Source: Arthrobacter sp. D5-1 (GTDB lineage Bacteria; Actinomycetota; Actinomycetes; Actinomycetales; Micrococcaceae). Taken from it: a stretch of 64,000 nt of DNA. Within the stretch, counting starts at the first letter, position 1. Each line of letters starts with the position of its first letter. A model generated the notes under the pieces. The model ran no database searches and was not told where the DNA came from. It was given only the letters and a program-made list of their open reading frames with translations. The stretch covers positions 1,054,001 through 1,118,000 of the forward strand of contig NZ_CP014571.1 in NCBI RefSeq assembly GCF_017357425.1, in the 5' to 3' direction. Positions 56,108 through 64,000 of this stretch are shown here, in pieces. Position numbers and translations under genes: made by a program.

Positions 56108-57766
56108 ATGTCTGTTGACCTTGCCCTGAGCGCCCTCGCGGCGTCCTCTTTTTCCCTTCCTGAACTGCGTGATGGCCAACTCGCAGGTATGAGCGCCCTT
56201 GCTGAGGGCCGTGATGTCCTGGCTGTCATGCCCACCGGGTACGGCAAATCCGCAACCTATCAGGTGGCGGCACAGTACCTTTACCAGCAGACGGGACGGC
56301 CCGCCGTCGTGGTGTCGCCTCTCATTGCCCTGCAGGAGGACCAGCTTGACGGGCTAACGGAGGACCTGGGCCACCATGCCGCCGTCGCCATCAACTCTTC
56401 CCGCAGCGATTCCGAAGTGGAGGCCGCCTGGCAGGCGGCCGAATCCGGCAAGGCCACCTTCTTGTTTCTCGCTCCGGAGCAACTGGCCAAGCAGGCGACC
56501 GTAGAACGGATCGCCGCGCTGGACATCACCATGTTCGTGGTGGACGAGGCCCATTGTGTGTCCTCCTGGGGCCATGACTTCCGCCCCGATTACCTCGACT
56601 TGGGCACCGTCCGCGAACAGTTGGGCAACCCACCTGTGGTGGCGCTGACTGCCACCGCCTCCCCGCCGGTGCGCGACGAAATCGTGGAACGGCTGGGAAT
56701 GAAGGCCCCCTTGGTCCTGATCCGCGGCTTCGACCGGCCAAACATCAGCCTCACAGTGGTCCGGCACCAGGAAGACAAAGCCAAGCGGGAAGCCGTGCTG
56801 GACCACGTTGCCTCCCTGGCCGCGGCGAAAGGGATGGGATTGCTGTACGTTGCCACCCGCAAGGACAGCGAAAAGTATGCAGCCAAACTGACAGATGCCG
56901 GGCTCCGTGCGGAGGCGTATCACGCGGGCAGATCGGATACTGACCGGGAGACCATCCACGAGTCGTTCATGGATGACCAAGTGGATGTAGTAGCGGCCAC
57001 AACGGCGTTCGGCATGGGCATCGATAAGCCCAACGTGCGGTTTGTGGTGCATGCCGACATTCCGGCGTCATTGGACTCGTACTACCAGGAGGTTGGCCGG
57101 GCCGGCCGGGATGGCGCGCCCGCCGAGGCGATCCTGCATTACCGGGCGGAGGACCTGGGGCTGCGTAAGTTCTTCAGCACCCATTCCCCGGACCCCGATG
57201 CACTAACGGCGGTGCTGAAAGTCATCAAGAATGCCGGCGCTCCCGCCCCGAAGACCGCATTGGTGGAACTCACGGGCTTCCCCGCCCGGCGGATCACCGC
57301 ACTGGTGAACCAGTTGGAAGAAGTGGATGCCGTCAGCACCGGCAAGCGTGGAACGCGGCTTGAATCGAAAGCCAGGCTGTCCACCCTGGTGGGCCGCGCC
57401 GTCGAACGTGCTGAGGCCCGGCAACGAGTGGAACAGTCGCGGCTCACCATGATGCGCGCCTACGCGGAGACGGACAGTTGCCGCCGCCAGTTCCTGTTGG
57501 GCTACTTCGGTGAGGACCTGCCGGAGCCTTGCGGCAACTGTGACTCGTGCGCTGACGGGCACGACGACGGCAGGCTGGACCGGGCGCCCGTCTCCGACGC
57601 GGAGGAGACGTTTCCTTTGCAATCCACGGTGGTGCATAAGGAATGGGGGCAGGGCTTGGTGATGCGCCACGAGGATGACGTCATCACTGTCCTGTTCGAG
57701 CAGGAGGGCTATAAAACCCTGTCCCGTTCCGCCGTCGTCGAGCATGAATTGTTGAAGCCTGCCTAG
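56108..57766 (+). CDS. RecQ-like ATP-dependent DNA helicase
   Basis: A 552-residue superfamily 2 helicase. Walker A is MPTGYGKS (Lys47), the DEAH box is at residues 145-148 with [13 protein letters not shown] after it, and the second helicase domain shows [19 protein letters not shown] and [11 protein letters not shown] zinc-binding motif follows: [12 protein letters not shown] with CGNCDSC about 20 residues on. The HRDC domain is missing; instead the C-terminus has [17 protein letters not shown] and a short basic tail, like the DUF3553-type ending of some actinobacterial RecQ proteins. It should unwind 3'-5' in repair of stalled forks. Confidence 0.9.
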   Translation: MSVDLALSALAASSFSLPELRDGQLAGMSALAEGRDVLAVMPTGYGKSATYQVAAQYLYQQTGRPAVVVSPLIALQEDQLDGLTEDLGHHAAVAINSSRSDSEVEAAWQAAESGKATFLFLAPEQLAKQATVERIAALDITMFVVDEAHCVSSWGHDFRPDYLDLGTVREQLGNPPVVALTATASPPVRDEIVERLGMKAPLVLIRGFDRPNISLTVVRHQEDKAKREAVLDHVASLAAAKGMGLLYVATRKDSEKYAAKLTDAGLRAEAYHAGRSDTDRETIHESFMDDQVDVVAATTAFGMGIDKPNVRFVVHADIPASLDSYYQEVGRAGRDGAPAEAILHYRAEDLGLRKFFSTHSPDPDALTAVLKVIKNAGAPAPKTALVELTGFPARRITALVNQLEEVDAVSTGKRGTRLESKARLSTLVGRAVERAEARQRVEQSRLTMMRAYAETDSCRRQFLLGYFGEDLPEPCGNCDSCADGHDDGRLDRAPVSDAEETFPLQSTVVHKEWGQGLVMRHEDDVITVLFEQEGYKTLSRSAVVEHELLKPA

Positions 57767-57769
57767 GTG

Positions 57770-57800
57770 CCTGCGGCAGCCGCCGGCCGGCTGCCGCAGG
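57770..57800. terminator. Shared terminator of recQ-like and nnrD genes
   Basis: A perfect 13-bp stem (57770-57782 with 57788-57800, 5-nt loop) lies between the two convergent genes and can serve both. Confidence 0.7.
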
Positions 57801-57808
57801 GCTGGAGC

Positions 57809-58738
57809 TCAGGTGTTCAGCTCCAGCATCAGGGCCGGCAGTTCGTCGGCCAGTTCGCGTGCCAGGAAACCCAACGGGCCGAGCTTGCTGGCCAAACGGT
57901 CAGCCGCCGCTGCGTGAAGGTGGGTTCCCCAACAGGCGGCCTGCGCATCACTGGTTCCCCGTGCCCGCAAACCGGCTACGGCGCCAGCGAGAACGTCACC
58001 GCTGCCGGACGTCCCCAGTCCGCCGTACCCGGTGGTGATTTTCCATAACTTCCCACCTGCGCCCGACGGCCCGGCAATAATGCCCTGGCAGCTCACCACT
58101 GCATCAAACCGGTCTGCCACAGCGGCAACATCGCGTTCGAGGTCTTCCACGTCCCGGCCCAGCAATATCCCGGTCTCCGTCGGATTGGGCGTCAGGATCA
58201 GCCTTCCCCGCCACGGTTCGAGCTCCTCCTCGATCCTGCCCAGCACTCCCAGGGCAAAAGCATCAAGAACGACGGCGGGACCTCCCGCGGTGCCGCCGCC
58301 GTCGTCGGACTGTTCCTGCTCCAGTAACGCCCGCAGCAGTGCCTCAGCGAGGTCGAGGTCGTCCAGGCCGGGCCCAATGAGGAGGGCGTCCGCCTTCTCC
58401 AGGTCGCCGGCGATGCGCTCCAAGCCTTCTCCGGTCACTGAGCCGTTGGGGTTTTCGGGCAGGCCAACAGATCCGCATTCAGGCAAGGCCACGCCAATCT
58501 GCACCGCAGCGGACTCGGCGACTGCCAGGGTGATTTTCCCGGCCCCGGCACGGAGCGCCGCAGTGCCGGCCAGCAGCGCCGCGCCGGGCGTAGTCCGGGC
58601 CCCTCCGATCACCAGCACTGCTCCCCGCGAGTACTTGTCCTCGCCCGGTGCCGGCAACGGCCAGTCACGCAGCAGCGAGGGCGTCACCAGGATGGCGGCA
58701 CTGGATTCACTGCGGGTGGACACTGGCGTCTCCTGCAT
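57809..58738 (-). CDS. nnrD: ADP-dependent NAD(P)H-hydrate dehydratase
   Basis: A 309-residue ribokinase-like enzyme that repairs hydrated NADH and NADPH. The family motifs are KYSRGAVLVIGGARTTPGAA, AGAGKITLA, LIGPGLDD, LILTPNPTETGILLG and GTSGSGDVLAGAVAGL, the last holding the catalytic Asp. The NnrE epimerase domain found fused in other bacteria is absent, so that step must be encoded elsewhere. Its start lies 32 bases within the phosphatase gene upstream, so the two are coupled. ATG at 58738. Confidence 0.92.
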   Translation of the reverse strand: MQETPVSTRSESSAAILVTPSLLRDWPLPAPGEDKYSRGAVLVIGGARTTPGAALLAGTAALRAGAGKITLAVAESAAVQIGVALPECGSVGLPENPNGSVTGEGLERIAGDLEKADALLIGPGLDDLDLAEALLRALLEQEQSDDGGGTAGGPAVVLDAFALGVLGRIEEELEPWRGRLILTPNPTETGILLGRDVEDLERDVAAVADRFDAVVSCQGIIAGPSGAGGKLWKITTGYGGLGTSGSGDVLAGAVAGLRARGTSDAQAACWGTHLHAAAADRLASKLGPLGFLARELADELPALMLELNT

Positions 58739-59492
58739 GTTCTGTCACTGCCACTCCCTGCTCGGCCAGATGGTCAGCCACATTGAAGCTCTCCAGTTCC
58801 CACGGGCCTGAGCCGGTGGGACGTACGTAACGGGTGATCGACGCATTCAGCACCGACGTGGTCGCGGCCAGGTCCAGGATTTCGTCCTCGGACATCCCTT
58901 CCAGGACGTAACGGACCAGCAGGATGACGGCATCGTGGCAGACCAGCATCACGCGGTGCCCTGTTCCCAGGGTGTTGAGCTCATCCAGGATCGAACGCAG
59001 GCGGAGTGCGACGTCAGCCCACGACTCCCCGCCGGGCGGGCGGTAGTACAGCTTGCCCAGCCAGAGCCGCCGCTCGGCTTCGTCGGGGTACCTCGTCTCG
59101 ACGCCCAAGCGCGTCAGCCGGTCCAAAATACCCAGTTCCCGGTCCCTGAGGCGTTCATCGGTGAGTACCTTGACAGGCCAGCCGGCGGTCTCCACAGCGA
59201 TTTCCGCTGTCTGTCTGGCACGGGCATAGGGGGAGGAAACCACAGCATCGGGCCGGAGCTCTTCGGCCATCCGGGCGAGCGCCGTTCCCAGTGCTTTCGC
59301 CTGCTCCCGGCCGGTGCCGGATAAGTTCACGTCGGGATCCCTGGCAGGAACCTGGATAACCTCCGCTCCAGCCAAGCGTGCCTCCGTCGCGGCCACGTTT
59401 CCTTCGCTTTCACCGTGCCGGATCAGCAGCAACTCCACGGCACCGGCCTCCTGGACTGCGTCCGTCAGTCCGTCCTCGTTCACAAAGATCAC
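58707..59492 (-). CDS. Histidine phosphatase family protein
   Basis: A 261-residue phosphoglycerate mutase-like phosphatase. The phosphohistidine motif is ELLLIRHGESEGN (His26), with SSPYARARQTAE, the acid/base Glu in RDRELGILDRL and the second His in MLVCHDAVILLVRYVL. The substrate is not known; sugar phosphates, nucleotides and phosphopeptides are all possible. The ATG at 59492 gives ordinary length. It is transcribed with nnrD, whose start it overlaps. Confidence 0.88.
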   Translation of the reverse strand: MIFVNEDGLTDAVQEAGAVELLLIRHGESEGNVAATEARLAGAEVIQVPARDPDVNLSGTGREQAKALGTALARMAEELRPDAVVSSPYARARQTAEIAVETAGWPVKVLTDERLRDRELGILDRLTRLGVETRYPDEAERRLWLGKLYYRPPGGESWADVALRLRSILDELNTLGTGHRVMLVCHDAVILLVRYVLEGMSEDEILDLAATTSVLNASITRYVRPTGSGPWELESFNVADHLAEQGVAVTEHAGDASVHPQ

Positions 59493-59616
59493 TCCTCCGC
59501 GTGTGTTGCCGAATGCAGAACACTACCCAGTGCGTACCCACGGGTCCAGAGAATAAACGCACGACGGCGTCCGGGAACCTCTGTCGCCCGGACCTTCAGT
59601 GAAGTAAGTTGCTCGC

Positions 59617-60912
59617 ATGGAGGACTCATATCAAGTCATCGTTGTGGGTGCCGGATTCGCGGGCGTAGCGGCAGCCAAGGAACTCGGGCGCAAAGGCGTC
59701 AAGGTCTTGCTGATCGACTCGAACAACTACCACCAATTCCAGCCACTCCTTTATCAGGTAGCTACATCCCAGATCGGAGTCTCGGCAATTGCGCGGCCAC
59801 TCCGGTCCGTGTTCCGACGCTTCAAGTCGGTTAAGGTCCTCACGGCGAAGGTCGAGTCCGTGGATGCAGCACAGCGGTCCGTCAGCACGGAAGACGGACA
59901 GACCCTGCGCGCGAAGATCCTCGTTATTGCAGTCGGCGCCGTTCCGAACTTTTTTAATACCCCTGGCGCAGAGGAGTTGGCGTTCCCGCTGTATTCCGTC
60001 ACAGACGCCACCAGGCTGGGCACTGGCCTTACCCGGCTGCTGGACCAAGCCGACAGAAACCCCGACGGTTCCGTCGACGTAGTGGTGGTGGGAGGCGGGC
60101 CCACCGGCGTGGAGACCGCCGGAGCGATGGCGGAAAACGTCAAATATGTGGTGAGCAAGTATTTCTCGCCGGAGCTCGCAGCACGATGCCGGGTGCATTT
60201 GGTGGACATGGTTCCCAGTGTCCTGAACATGTTCTCCAAGAAATCCCAGAGCTATGCCACTGATCATTTGAAGAAGGTGGGCGTTCACCTTCATATGGGA
60301 GTGGGCGTCACCGAGGTCCGGCCGGACGGAGTGATCCTGGCAGACGGCAGCTCCGTGCCGGGACAGATCGTGGTGTGGGCCGGAGGCCTGAAAGCGGGCG
60401 ATCTCATTGCCGGGTCCGGGCTGACGCAGGGGAGAGGGGGGCGCATTGACGTCAACACTGACCTGACGGCTCCGGACGCGAAGGGCGTATACGTCATTGG
60501 GGATTGCGCCAACATCACCGACTCCACCGGTGCGAAGCTTCCGCAACTGGGGTCCGTGGCTCAACAGGCAGGAAAATGGGCCGCCAAGAACATCCTTGCG
60601 GACCTCGGCGGGGGCATCCGGACGCCCTTCCACTATGTGGATAAGGGTTATATGGCGATGGTGGGTCGTGGCGCCGCAGTGGCAGAGTTGGGTCGCAAGC
60701 GAATCCAGCTGCAGGGGATTTTCGCCTTCTTATCCTGGCTCCTCGTCCACCTCGCATTGTTGTCCGGCCTCCAACAAAAGATCCGTGCCTTGTTCTCCTG
60801 GCTCAACGGCTATCTGCTGCATAGCCCCGCGCAAGTTGTTGTCAGCGGGCCCATCGAGAAGGAACCAACGGAACAGGATCCACCGGGCCCGGAGGTTTCC
60901 CAGGGGTCCTGA
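59617..60912 (+). CDS. ndh: Type II NADH dehydrogenase
   Basis: A 431-residue flavoprotein that passes electrons from NADH to quinone at the membrane without pumping protons. The FAD motif is VIVVGAGFAGVAAAKELG, the NADH motif VVVVGGGPTGVETAGAMAE, and the quinone-site region is KLPQLGSVAQQAGKWAAKN. An amphipathic, hydrophobic segment (GIFAFLSWLLVHLALLSGL, about residue 368) anchors it to the membrane. ATG at 59617. The C-terminal tail is Pro/Glu-rich and differs from close homologues in length. Confidence 0.93.
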   Translation: MEDSYQVIVVGAGFAGVAAAKELGRKGVKVLLIDSNNYHQFQPLLYQVATSQIGVSAIARPLRSVFRRFKSVKVLTAKVESVDAAQRSVSTEDGQTLRAKILVIAVGAVPNFFNTPGAEELAFPLYSVTDATRLGTGLTRLLDQADRNPDGSVDVVVVGGGPTGVETAGAMAENVKYVVSKYFSPELAARCRVHLVDMVPSVLNMFSKKSQSYATDHLKKVGVHLHMGVGVTEVRPDGVILADGSSVPGQIVVWAGGLKAGDLIAGSGLTQGRGGRIDVNTDLTAPDAKGVYVIGDCANITDSTGAKLPQLGSVAQQAGKWAAKNILADLGGGIRTPFHYVDKGYMAMVGRGAAVAELGRKRIQLQGIFAFLSWLLVHLALLSGLQQKIRALFSWLNGYLLHSPAQVVVSGPIEKEPTEQDPPGPEVSQGS

Positions 60913-60967
60913 CGAGGAACCGGCAGCTGTTTTGCGGGGTCCCTGGTTGAACAGCCGCGCTTCTTCT

Positions 60968-61696
60968 TCAGGCGGCAAGCAAGTTCTTGGCTGCAGCAAT
61001 CAGCTCAGCATTGCCTTCAGCGCGCTCTCCATGGGGGAGTAGGAGCGTATCTTCGAGACCGATTCTGGTGTCCAATCCCCACCGGGCTGCCAGCTTCAGC
61101 GCAGCCCAGGTGGACCGTTCCTCGCCGTGGAGCAGGGTCGGCACCTGGACCGCTGGTTCCCGCAACAGTTCCAAGAGACATTTGGCCTCGCCTTCCACAG
61201 CCTCGGCCGGGATGTCCTGTAGCTCGATCAACACCCTCAGGCATTCAGCCCGGAATGGCGAGCAGGCCCATCGGCGGGCAGCGTCCGCATGCCAGATTCC
61301 CGCCTCGATGCCAATACCGCGGGCGTGAAGGGCGCCGGCCACTTCTTCGGCACCGTCCTCGTGCCAATTTACGGATGCAAAATCCGGTGCCTCACGCCAT
61401 GACTCCACCATCTTCACGCGCGACGATGCGTCGGGGGAAGTCCAGGCACCCGTTGTCACGCCCACAGGTACGTCAGGACAGGCATGACGCACTGCGCGCA
61501 GCCATTGGGTGACGTAGTGCGGTTCCATGGTGTCCGCGCCCTGAGGATTCTTAGGATGGACATGCAGGCTGTGGGCGCCTGCAGCCACGGCCGCCGCAGC
61601 TTCCTGGGCAATCATGGCGGGATCTGCCGCCAGCCGTTGGTGGAGCGAGACGTTCCGAGCCCCGTTGAGGCAAGCCTGTAGCATCACACCGCCCAT
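60968..61696 (-). CDS. BKACE-family (DUF849) beta-keto acid cleavage enzyme
   Basis: A 242-residue protein of the 3-keto-5-aminohexanoate cleavage family, which splits beta-keto acids with acetyl-CoA in a zinc-dependent way. Features are LQACLNGARN, the zinc ligands in HSLHVHPKN, and VGVTTGAWTSP. It is shorter than classic BKACE proteins (about 270-310 residues) and its C-terminal part (IGLEDTLLLPHGERAEGN) keeps the conserved motif. ATG at 61696 or 61684. It diverges from the YqeY gene; no pathway neighbour indicates a substrate. Confidence 0.82.
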   Translation of the reverse strand: MGGVMLQACLNGARNVSLHQRLAADPAMIAQEAAAAVAAGAHSLHVHPKNPQGADTMEPHYVTQWLRAVRHACPDVPVGVTTGAWTSPDASSRVKMVESWREAPDFASVNWHEDGAEEVAGALHARGIGIEAGIWHADAARRWACSPFRAECLRVLIELQDIPAEAVEGEAKCLLELLREPAVQVPTLLHGEERSTWAALKLAARWGLDTRIGLEDTLLLPHGERAEGNAELIAAAKNLLAA

Positions 61697-61785
61697 GGTA
61701 CGAGGTTGTCTCCGTGGGGCGGGATCTTATTGAGCGGCCAAACTGGGAAGATAGCAGAAGGAATCCCGAATCAAGGAGCAACATC

Positions 61786-62247
61786 ATGACCCTCAAAGAA
61801 CGCCTGAAAGCCGACGTGGTTGACCACATGAAGGCGGGCAACAAGGTTGCGCTGACCACAGTGCGCAACGTGCTGGGTGAGATTACTACCCGTGAGAAGT
61901 CCGGGAAGACGCCGGTCGAGTTGGACGACGCCCAGGTGACATCACTGCTCCAAAAGGAAGCCGCCAAGCGCCGGGACACTGCCCGCATCTACACGGAGGC
62001 CGGCGAATCCGAGCGCGCAGCCGCCGAAGTGGCGGAGGCTGAAATTATCGAGGCTTACCTGCCAAAGGCCCTGACCAGGGAAGAAGTGGAAGCAATCGTC
62101 GACGACGCCGTCCAGGCGCTGAAGGCTGATGGCCAAGAGCTTTCCATGCGTTCCATCGGAGCCGTGATGAAGCCCGTCACCGCCAAGGTTGCAGGACGTT
62201 TTGACGGCAAGACTGTCAGCGAGATCGTGCGCGGACGCTTGGCGTAG
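61786..62247 (+). CDS. GatB/YqeY domain protein
   Basis: A 153-residue YqeY protein, a stand-alone form of the tRNA-binding tail of GatB. It begins LKERLKADVVDHMKAGNKVA, has TVRNVLGEITTREKSGKTP and the C-terminal ELSMRSIGAVMKPVTAKVAG, all conserved. The ATG at 61786 follows AAGGAGC and is preferred to the longer frame from 61714. YqeY may assist tRNA-dependent amidation, but its role is not settled. Convergent with the DUF72 gene. Confidence 0.9.
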   Translation: MTLKERLKADVVDHMKAGNKVALTTVRNVLGEITTREKSGKTPVELDDAQVTSLLQKEAAKRRDTARIYTEAGESERAAAEVAEAEIIEAYLPKALTREEVEAIVDDAVQALKADGQELSMRSIGAVMKPVTAKVAGRFDGKTVSEIVRGRLA

Positions 62248-62252
62248 CGAGG

Positions 62253-62984
62253 TCAGTTGACCCCCAGCAGCCACCGCAAAGTGTCAGCGTTTCGCACGGC
62301 GTTACCACCGCCGTCGTTGTTGAAGTAGACGTACACGTCCTTGCCGGAACCGTCCCACTCCCGAATCCGTTCCGCCCACCAGCGGAGATCGTCATCGGAG
62401 TATGAGCCGCCGTAGAGGTGCTCATGGTCCGGGCCGTGCAGTCGAACGTAAACAAACGGCGCGGTGGCGCGCAGGATGCAGGGCAGATTGGCGCCACTCA
62501 TGATGCAGTATGCGGCCCCGTGGCGCTCCAGCAGTGAATAGACGTCGGGGTGGTCCCAGCTGTCGTGGCGGAACTCGACGGCAACTCGGATCCAGTGGGG
62601 CAGGGCGGCCAGGAAGTAGTCCAGCCGGGCGTCGTCGCGGGCAAAACCGGGTGGGAGCTGGACCAACAGGACGGCCCGTTTGTCGCCGAGCTCGTGCCAG
62701 CAGCGAATGATCCGTTCCACCCACACCTCCGGGCTGTACAGCTTCTTGGCGTGTGTGAGTCCCCGTGGCGCTTTGACGGACATGGCAAAGCCCGGAGGCA
62801 GGCGGTTTCGCCAACTCGCAAACGAGGTGTCCCGGGGCCAGCGATAAAAGCTCGCGTTGAGCTCCACTGTGGTGAACCTGGCCATGTACTGGGCCAGGCG
62901 CTTTGAAGCCGGAAGCCCCGGCGGATAGAGCACATTTTCCCAGTGGTCGTAGCTCCAGCCCGAGGTGCCGATGTGGATGCCCAT
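62253..62984 (-). CDS. DUF72 (YecE-like) protein
   Basis: A 243-residue TIM-barrel-like protein. The start HIGTSGWSYDHWENVLYPPG and the segments VELNASFYRWP, VKAPRGLTHAKKL, AVEFRHDSW and the VYVYFNNDGGGNAVRNA end are family signatures. DUF72 has an unknown function; conserved acidic and aromatic residues suggest a metal- or sugar-phosphate-dependent enzyme. ATG at 62984. Confidence 0.88.
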   Translation of the reverse strand: MGIHIGTSGWSYDHWENVLYPPGLPASKRLAQYMARFTTVELNASFYRWPRDTSFASWRNRLPPGFAMSVKAPRGLTHAKKLYSPEVWVERIIRCWHELGDKRAVLLVQLPPGFARDDARLDYFLAALPHWIRVAVEFRHDSWDHPDVYSLLERHGAAYCIMSGANLPCILRATAPFVYVRLHGPDHEHLYGGSYSDDDLRWWAERIREWDGSGKDVYVYFNNDGGGNAVRNADTLRWLLGVN

Positions 62985-63024
62985 GGTGTGAATGTACCCG
63001 CGCTGGACCTCCCCAACCCGGGTG

Positions 63025-63252
63025 TTACAGCTTGCCGCTCCGGGCCATCAGGGCCTGGAGATCTTCGGCCACCTTGGCTACTTCGCGCTGCCGGGCGCTG
63101 GGCGTTGGATTGGAACCGGGTTTGCTGCTGCGCGTTGCCGGGTGTGCAGGCCGTCGGGACGTGCGGGCTGGGCGGTGAAGCTGCGGATCGCGCGAGGGCG
63201 CGTCGACAGTGACGGCTCCCTGCAGGGGATCGTGGAAGAGTGGGAGGTTCAT
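63025..63252 (-). CDS. Small hypothetical protein
   Basis: A 75-residue basic, Pro/Arg-rich protein (MNLPLFHDPLQGAVTVDAP at the start) with a helical, charged end, REVAKVAEDLQALMARSGKL. The ATG at 63252 gives a natural small protein; the frame remains open to 63438 but that part looks random. No family is recognised. Codon use is in line with a genuine gene, but this is a weak call. Confidence 0.5.
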   Translation of the reverse strand: MNLPLFHDPLQGAVTVDAPSRDPQLHRPARTSRRPAHPATRSSKPGSNPTPSARQREVAKVAEDLQALMARSGKL

Positions 63253-63353
63253 ACTTCCCGATCCTGACAGAAGCGGCCCTGGGCCGGTATGGACAGGTGC
63301 ATACGCCGTCACGGCACGGCTGTGCAAATGTCCATCCGGGCCGGGGCAGGCAC

Positions 63354-63812
63354 CTAGCCCCAGAGAGCCTTCTTCAGCAGGGTCCTCAATTGGGCATTCT
63401 CGTCCTCGCTGAGTCCCGCAAGCTGGGTCTCTTCGCACACTTCAAGGGCAGCCCTCGCCTTGTTGTGGATCCGCCGGCCCTCGGCTGTGGAGACGATGAT
63501 CTTCGCCCGGCGGTCCTGTTTGCCCTGAGCCCTCTTGACCAAGCCGCGGTGTTCCAGGTCGTCCACAAGGCTGACCACCTGGCTGGGGTCCAGGCTGAGG
63601 AAATCGGCGAGCTCCCGCTGCGTAGGTTCCAGCCCGCTGCACGCAAGAGTCAGCACGGAGAAGGACCGCTCCCTGAGTCCGTAATCTGCCAGGGCCTTGT
63701 TGTTCAGCAGTGAACCCGTGGCATGCAGTTTGGCCAGCAACAGGCCCACATCGCTGCCGATTTTTGCTGCGGCCAAGCGCGGGGTTTCCACTTCGGTGCT
63801 TTGCGGGCCCAT
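63354..63812 (-). CDS. MarR-family transcriptional regulator
   Basis: A 152-residue winged helix-turn-helix regulator. The recognition region TQRELADFLSLDPSQVVSLV and wing DLEHRGLVKRAQGKQDRRAK are typical of MarR. The ATG at 63812 follows GGAG; a longer frame starts at 63839. It diverges from a short-chain dehydrogenase gene, and two dyads in the 140-bp gap are candidate operators. Likely ligands are small phenolic or redox-active molecules, by family only. Confidence 0.87.
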   Translation of the reverse strand: MGPQSTEVETPRLAAAKIGSDVGLLLAKLHATGSLLNNKALADYGLRERSFSVLTLACSGLEPTQRELADFLSLDPSQVVSLVDDLEHRGLVKRAQGKQDRRAKIIVSTAEGRRIHNKARAALEVCEETQLAGLSEDENAQLRTLLKKALWG

Positions 63813-63838
63813 GACAACTCCAATAGTAATGAAAAACA

Positions 63839-63874
63839 ATCGTTGACTTTTTCAATGATCCGTATTCTCATTGA
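63839..63874. promoter_or_regulatory. Candidate MarR operators
   Basis: TCAATGA (63852-63858) and TCATTGA (63868-63874) form a dyad with a 9-bp spacer, and ATCGTTGA...TCAATGAT overlaps on the other side. Both are AT-rich and lie between the divergent MarR and dehydrogenase genes. Confidence 0.45.
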
Positions 63875-63951
63875 TCATGACAAGGATCTCACGACGCAGT
63901 GGGATCGGCCTCACCGGCTCCGGCCGGTTACTGCATGCGAAGGAGCACGCC

Positions 63952-64000
63952 ATGAGCTTGAACGGCAAGGTTGCAATCGTTACTGGAAGTGGACAGGGTC
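63952..64000 (+). CDS. Short-chain dehydrogenase, 5' end only
   Basis: The gene runs off the window edge. MSLNGKVAIVTGSGQG shows the NAD(P)-binding TGxxxG start of the SDR family. The ATG at 63952 follows AAGGAG. Only 16 codons are visible, so substrate and length cannot be given. The divergent MarR regulator probably controls it. Confidence 0.8.
   Translation, partial: MSLNGKVAIVTGSGQG

Noticed and set aside
63253..63438. Upstream extension of the small hypothetical gene
   Set aside because: The extra 62 codons are Pro/Gly-rich without pattern and overlap the end of the MarR gene; the ATG at 63252 is enough.

Overview
The window is high-GC chromosomal DNA from a Gram-positive actinobacterium. 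The 16S rRNA gene and the gene families point to the Micrococcaceae, most likely Arthrobacter or Paenarthrobacter; this is an impression from sequence features, not a database match. It reads as core chromosome with small accessory patches: one insertion sequence, three decayed genes and a fructan-use locus.

Layout. 0-10.4 kb is an alpha-glucan block: a glycogen phosphorylase diverges from glgE, treS and a fused maltokinase-branching enzyme gene, which together make the complete GlgE (trehalose to glucan) route. 10.5-16.4 kb is one rRNA operon (16S-23S-5S) with promoters, processing stems and a terminator, and no tRNA in its spacers. At 16.5-18.4 kb an ISL3-family element has split an SRPBCC-domain gene. 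18.4-24.3 kb holds a GNAT acetyltransferase, a LacI regulator with a GH13 alpha-glucosidase, a decayed second GH13 gene and glcD. 24.4-30.1 kb has a CynX-like transporter, a broken GNAT gene, a methyltransferase, small enzymes, and an amidohydrolase next to a GntR/FCD regulator.

30.1-37.9 kb carries a DUF4032 protein, a GH20 hexosaminidase, an MsiK/UgpC-type ATPase, otsB-otsA and a DsbA-like membrane protein, followed by tRNA-Thr(TGT) at 38.1 kb. 38.4-41.4 kb has a DUF2306 protein and an XRE regulator divergent from a DHA2 efflux pump whose leader can fold into a long hairpin. 41.5-44.0 kb is a compact surface-protein cluster: a TasA/CalY-like protein, a SipW-like signal peptidase, an Hpt-like protein lacking its phospho-acceptor histidine, and a small secreted protein. 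44.2-46.8 kb is the pnuC-nadR-nrtR NAD salvage operon.

46.8-55.2 kb holds a DedA protein and then a fructan locus: LacI regulator, ABC importer without its own ATPase, cytoplasmic GH32 enzyme and divergent Tat-exported GH32 enzyme, with three near-identical LacI-type operators between the GH32 genes. 55.3-64 kb is housekeeping: a RibD-like reductase, a RecQ-like helicase, NAD(P)HX dehydratase, a phosphatase, type II NADH dehydrogenase, a BKACE-family protein, YqeY, DUF72, a MarR regulator and the start of a short-chain dehydrogenase cut by the window edge.

How the genes work together. Trehalose can be made by OtsA-OtsB, and trehalose or maltose can enter alpha-glucan through TreS, Mak, GlgE and GlgB, with the phosphorylase drawing the glucan back down. 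The fructan importer probably borrows the MsiK-type ATPase at 33-34 kb. The least explained parts are the TasA/SipW/Hpt cluster and the hairpin leader of the efflux pump.
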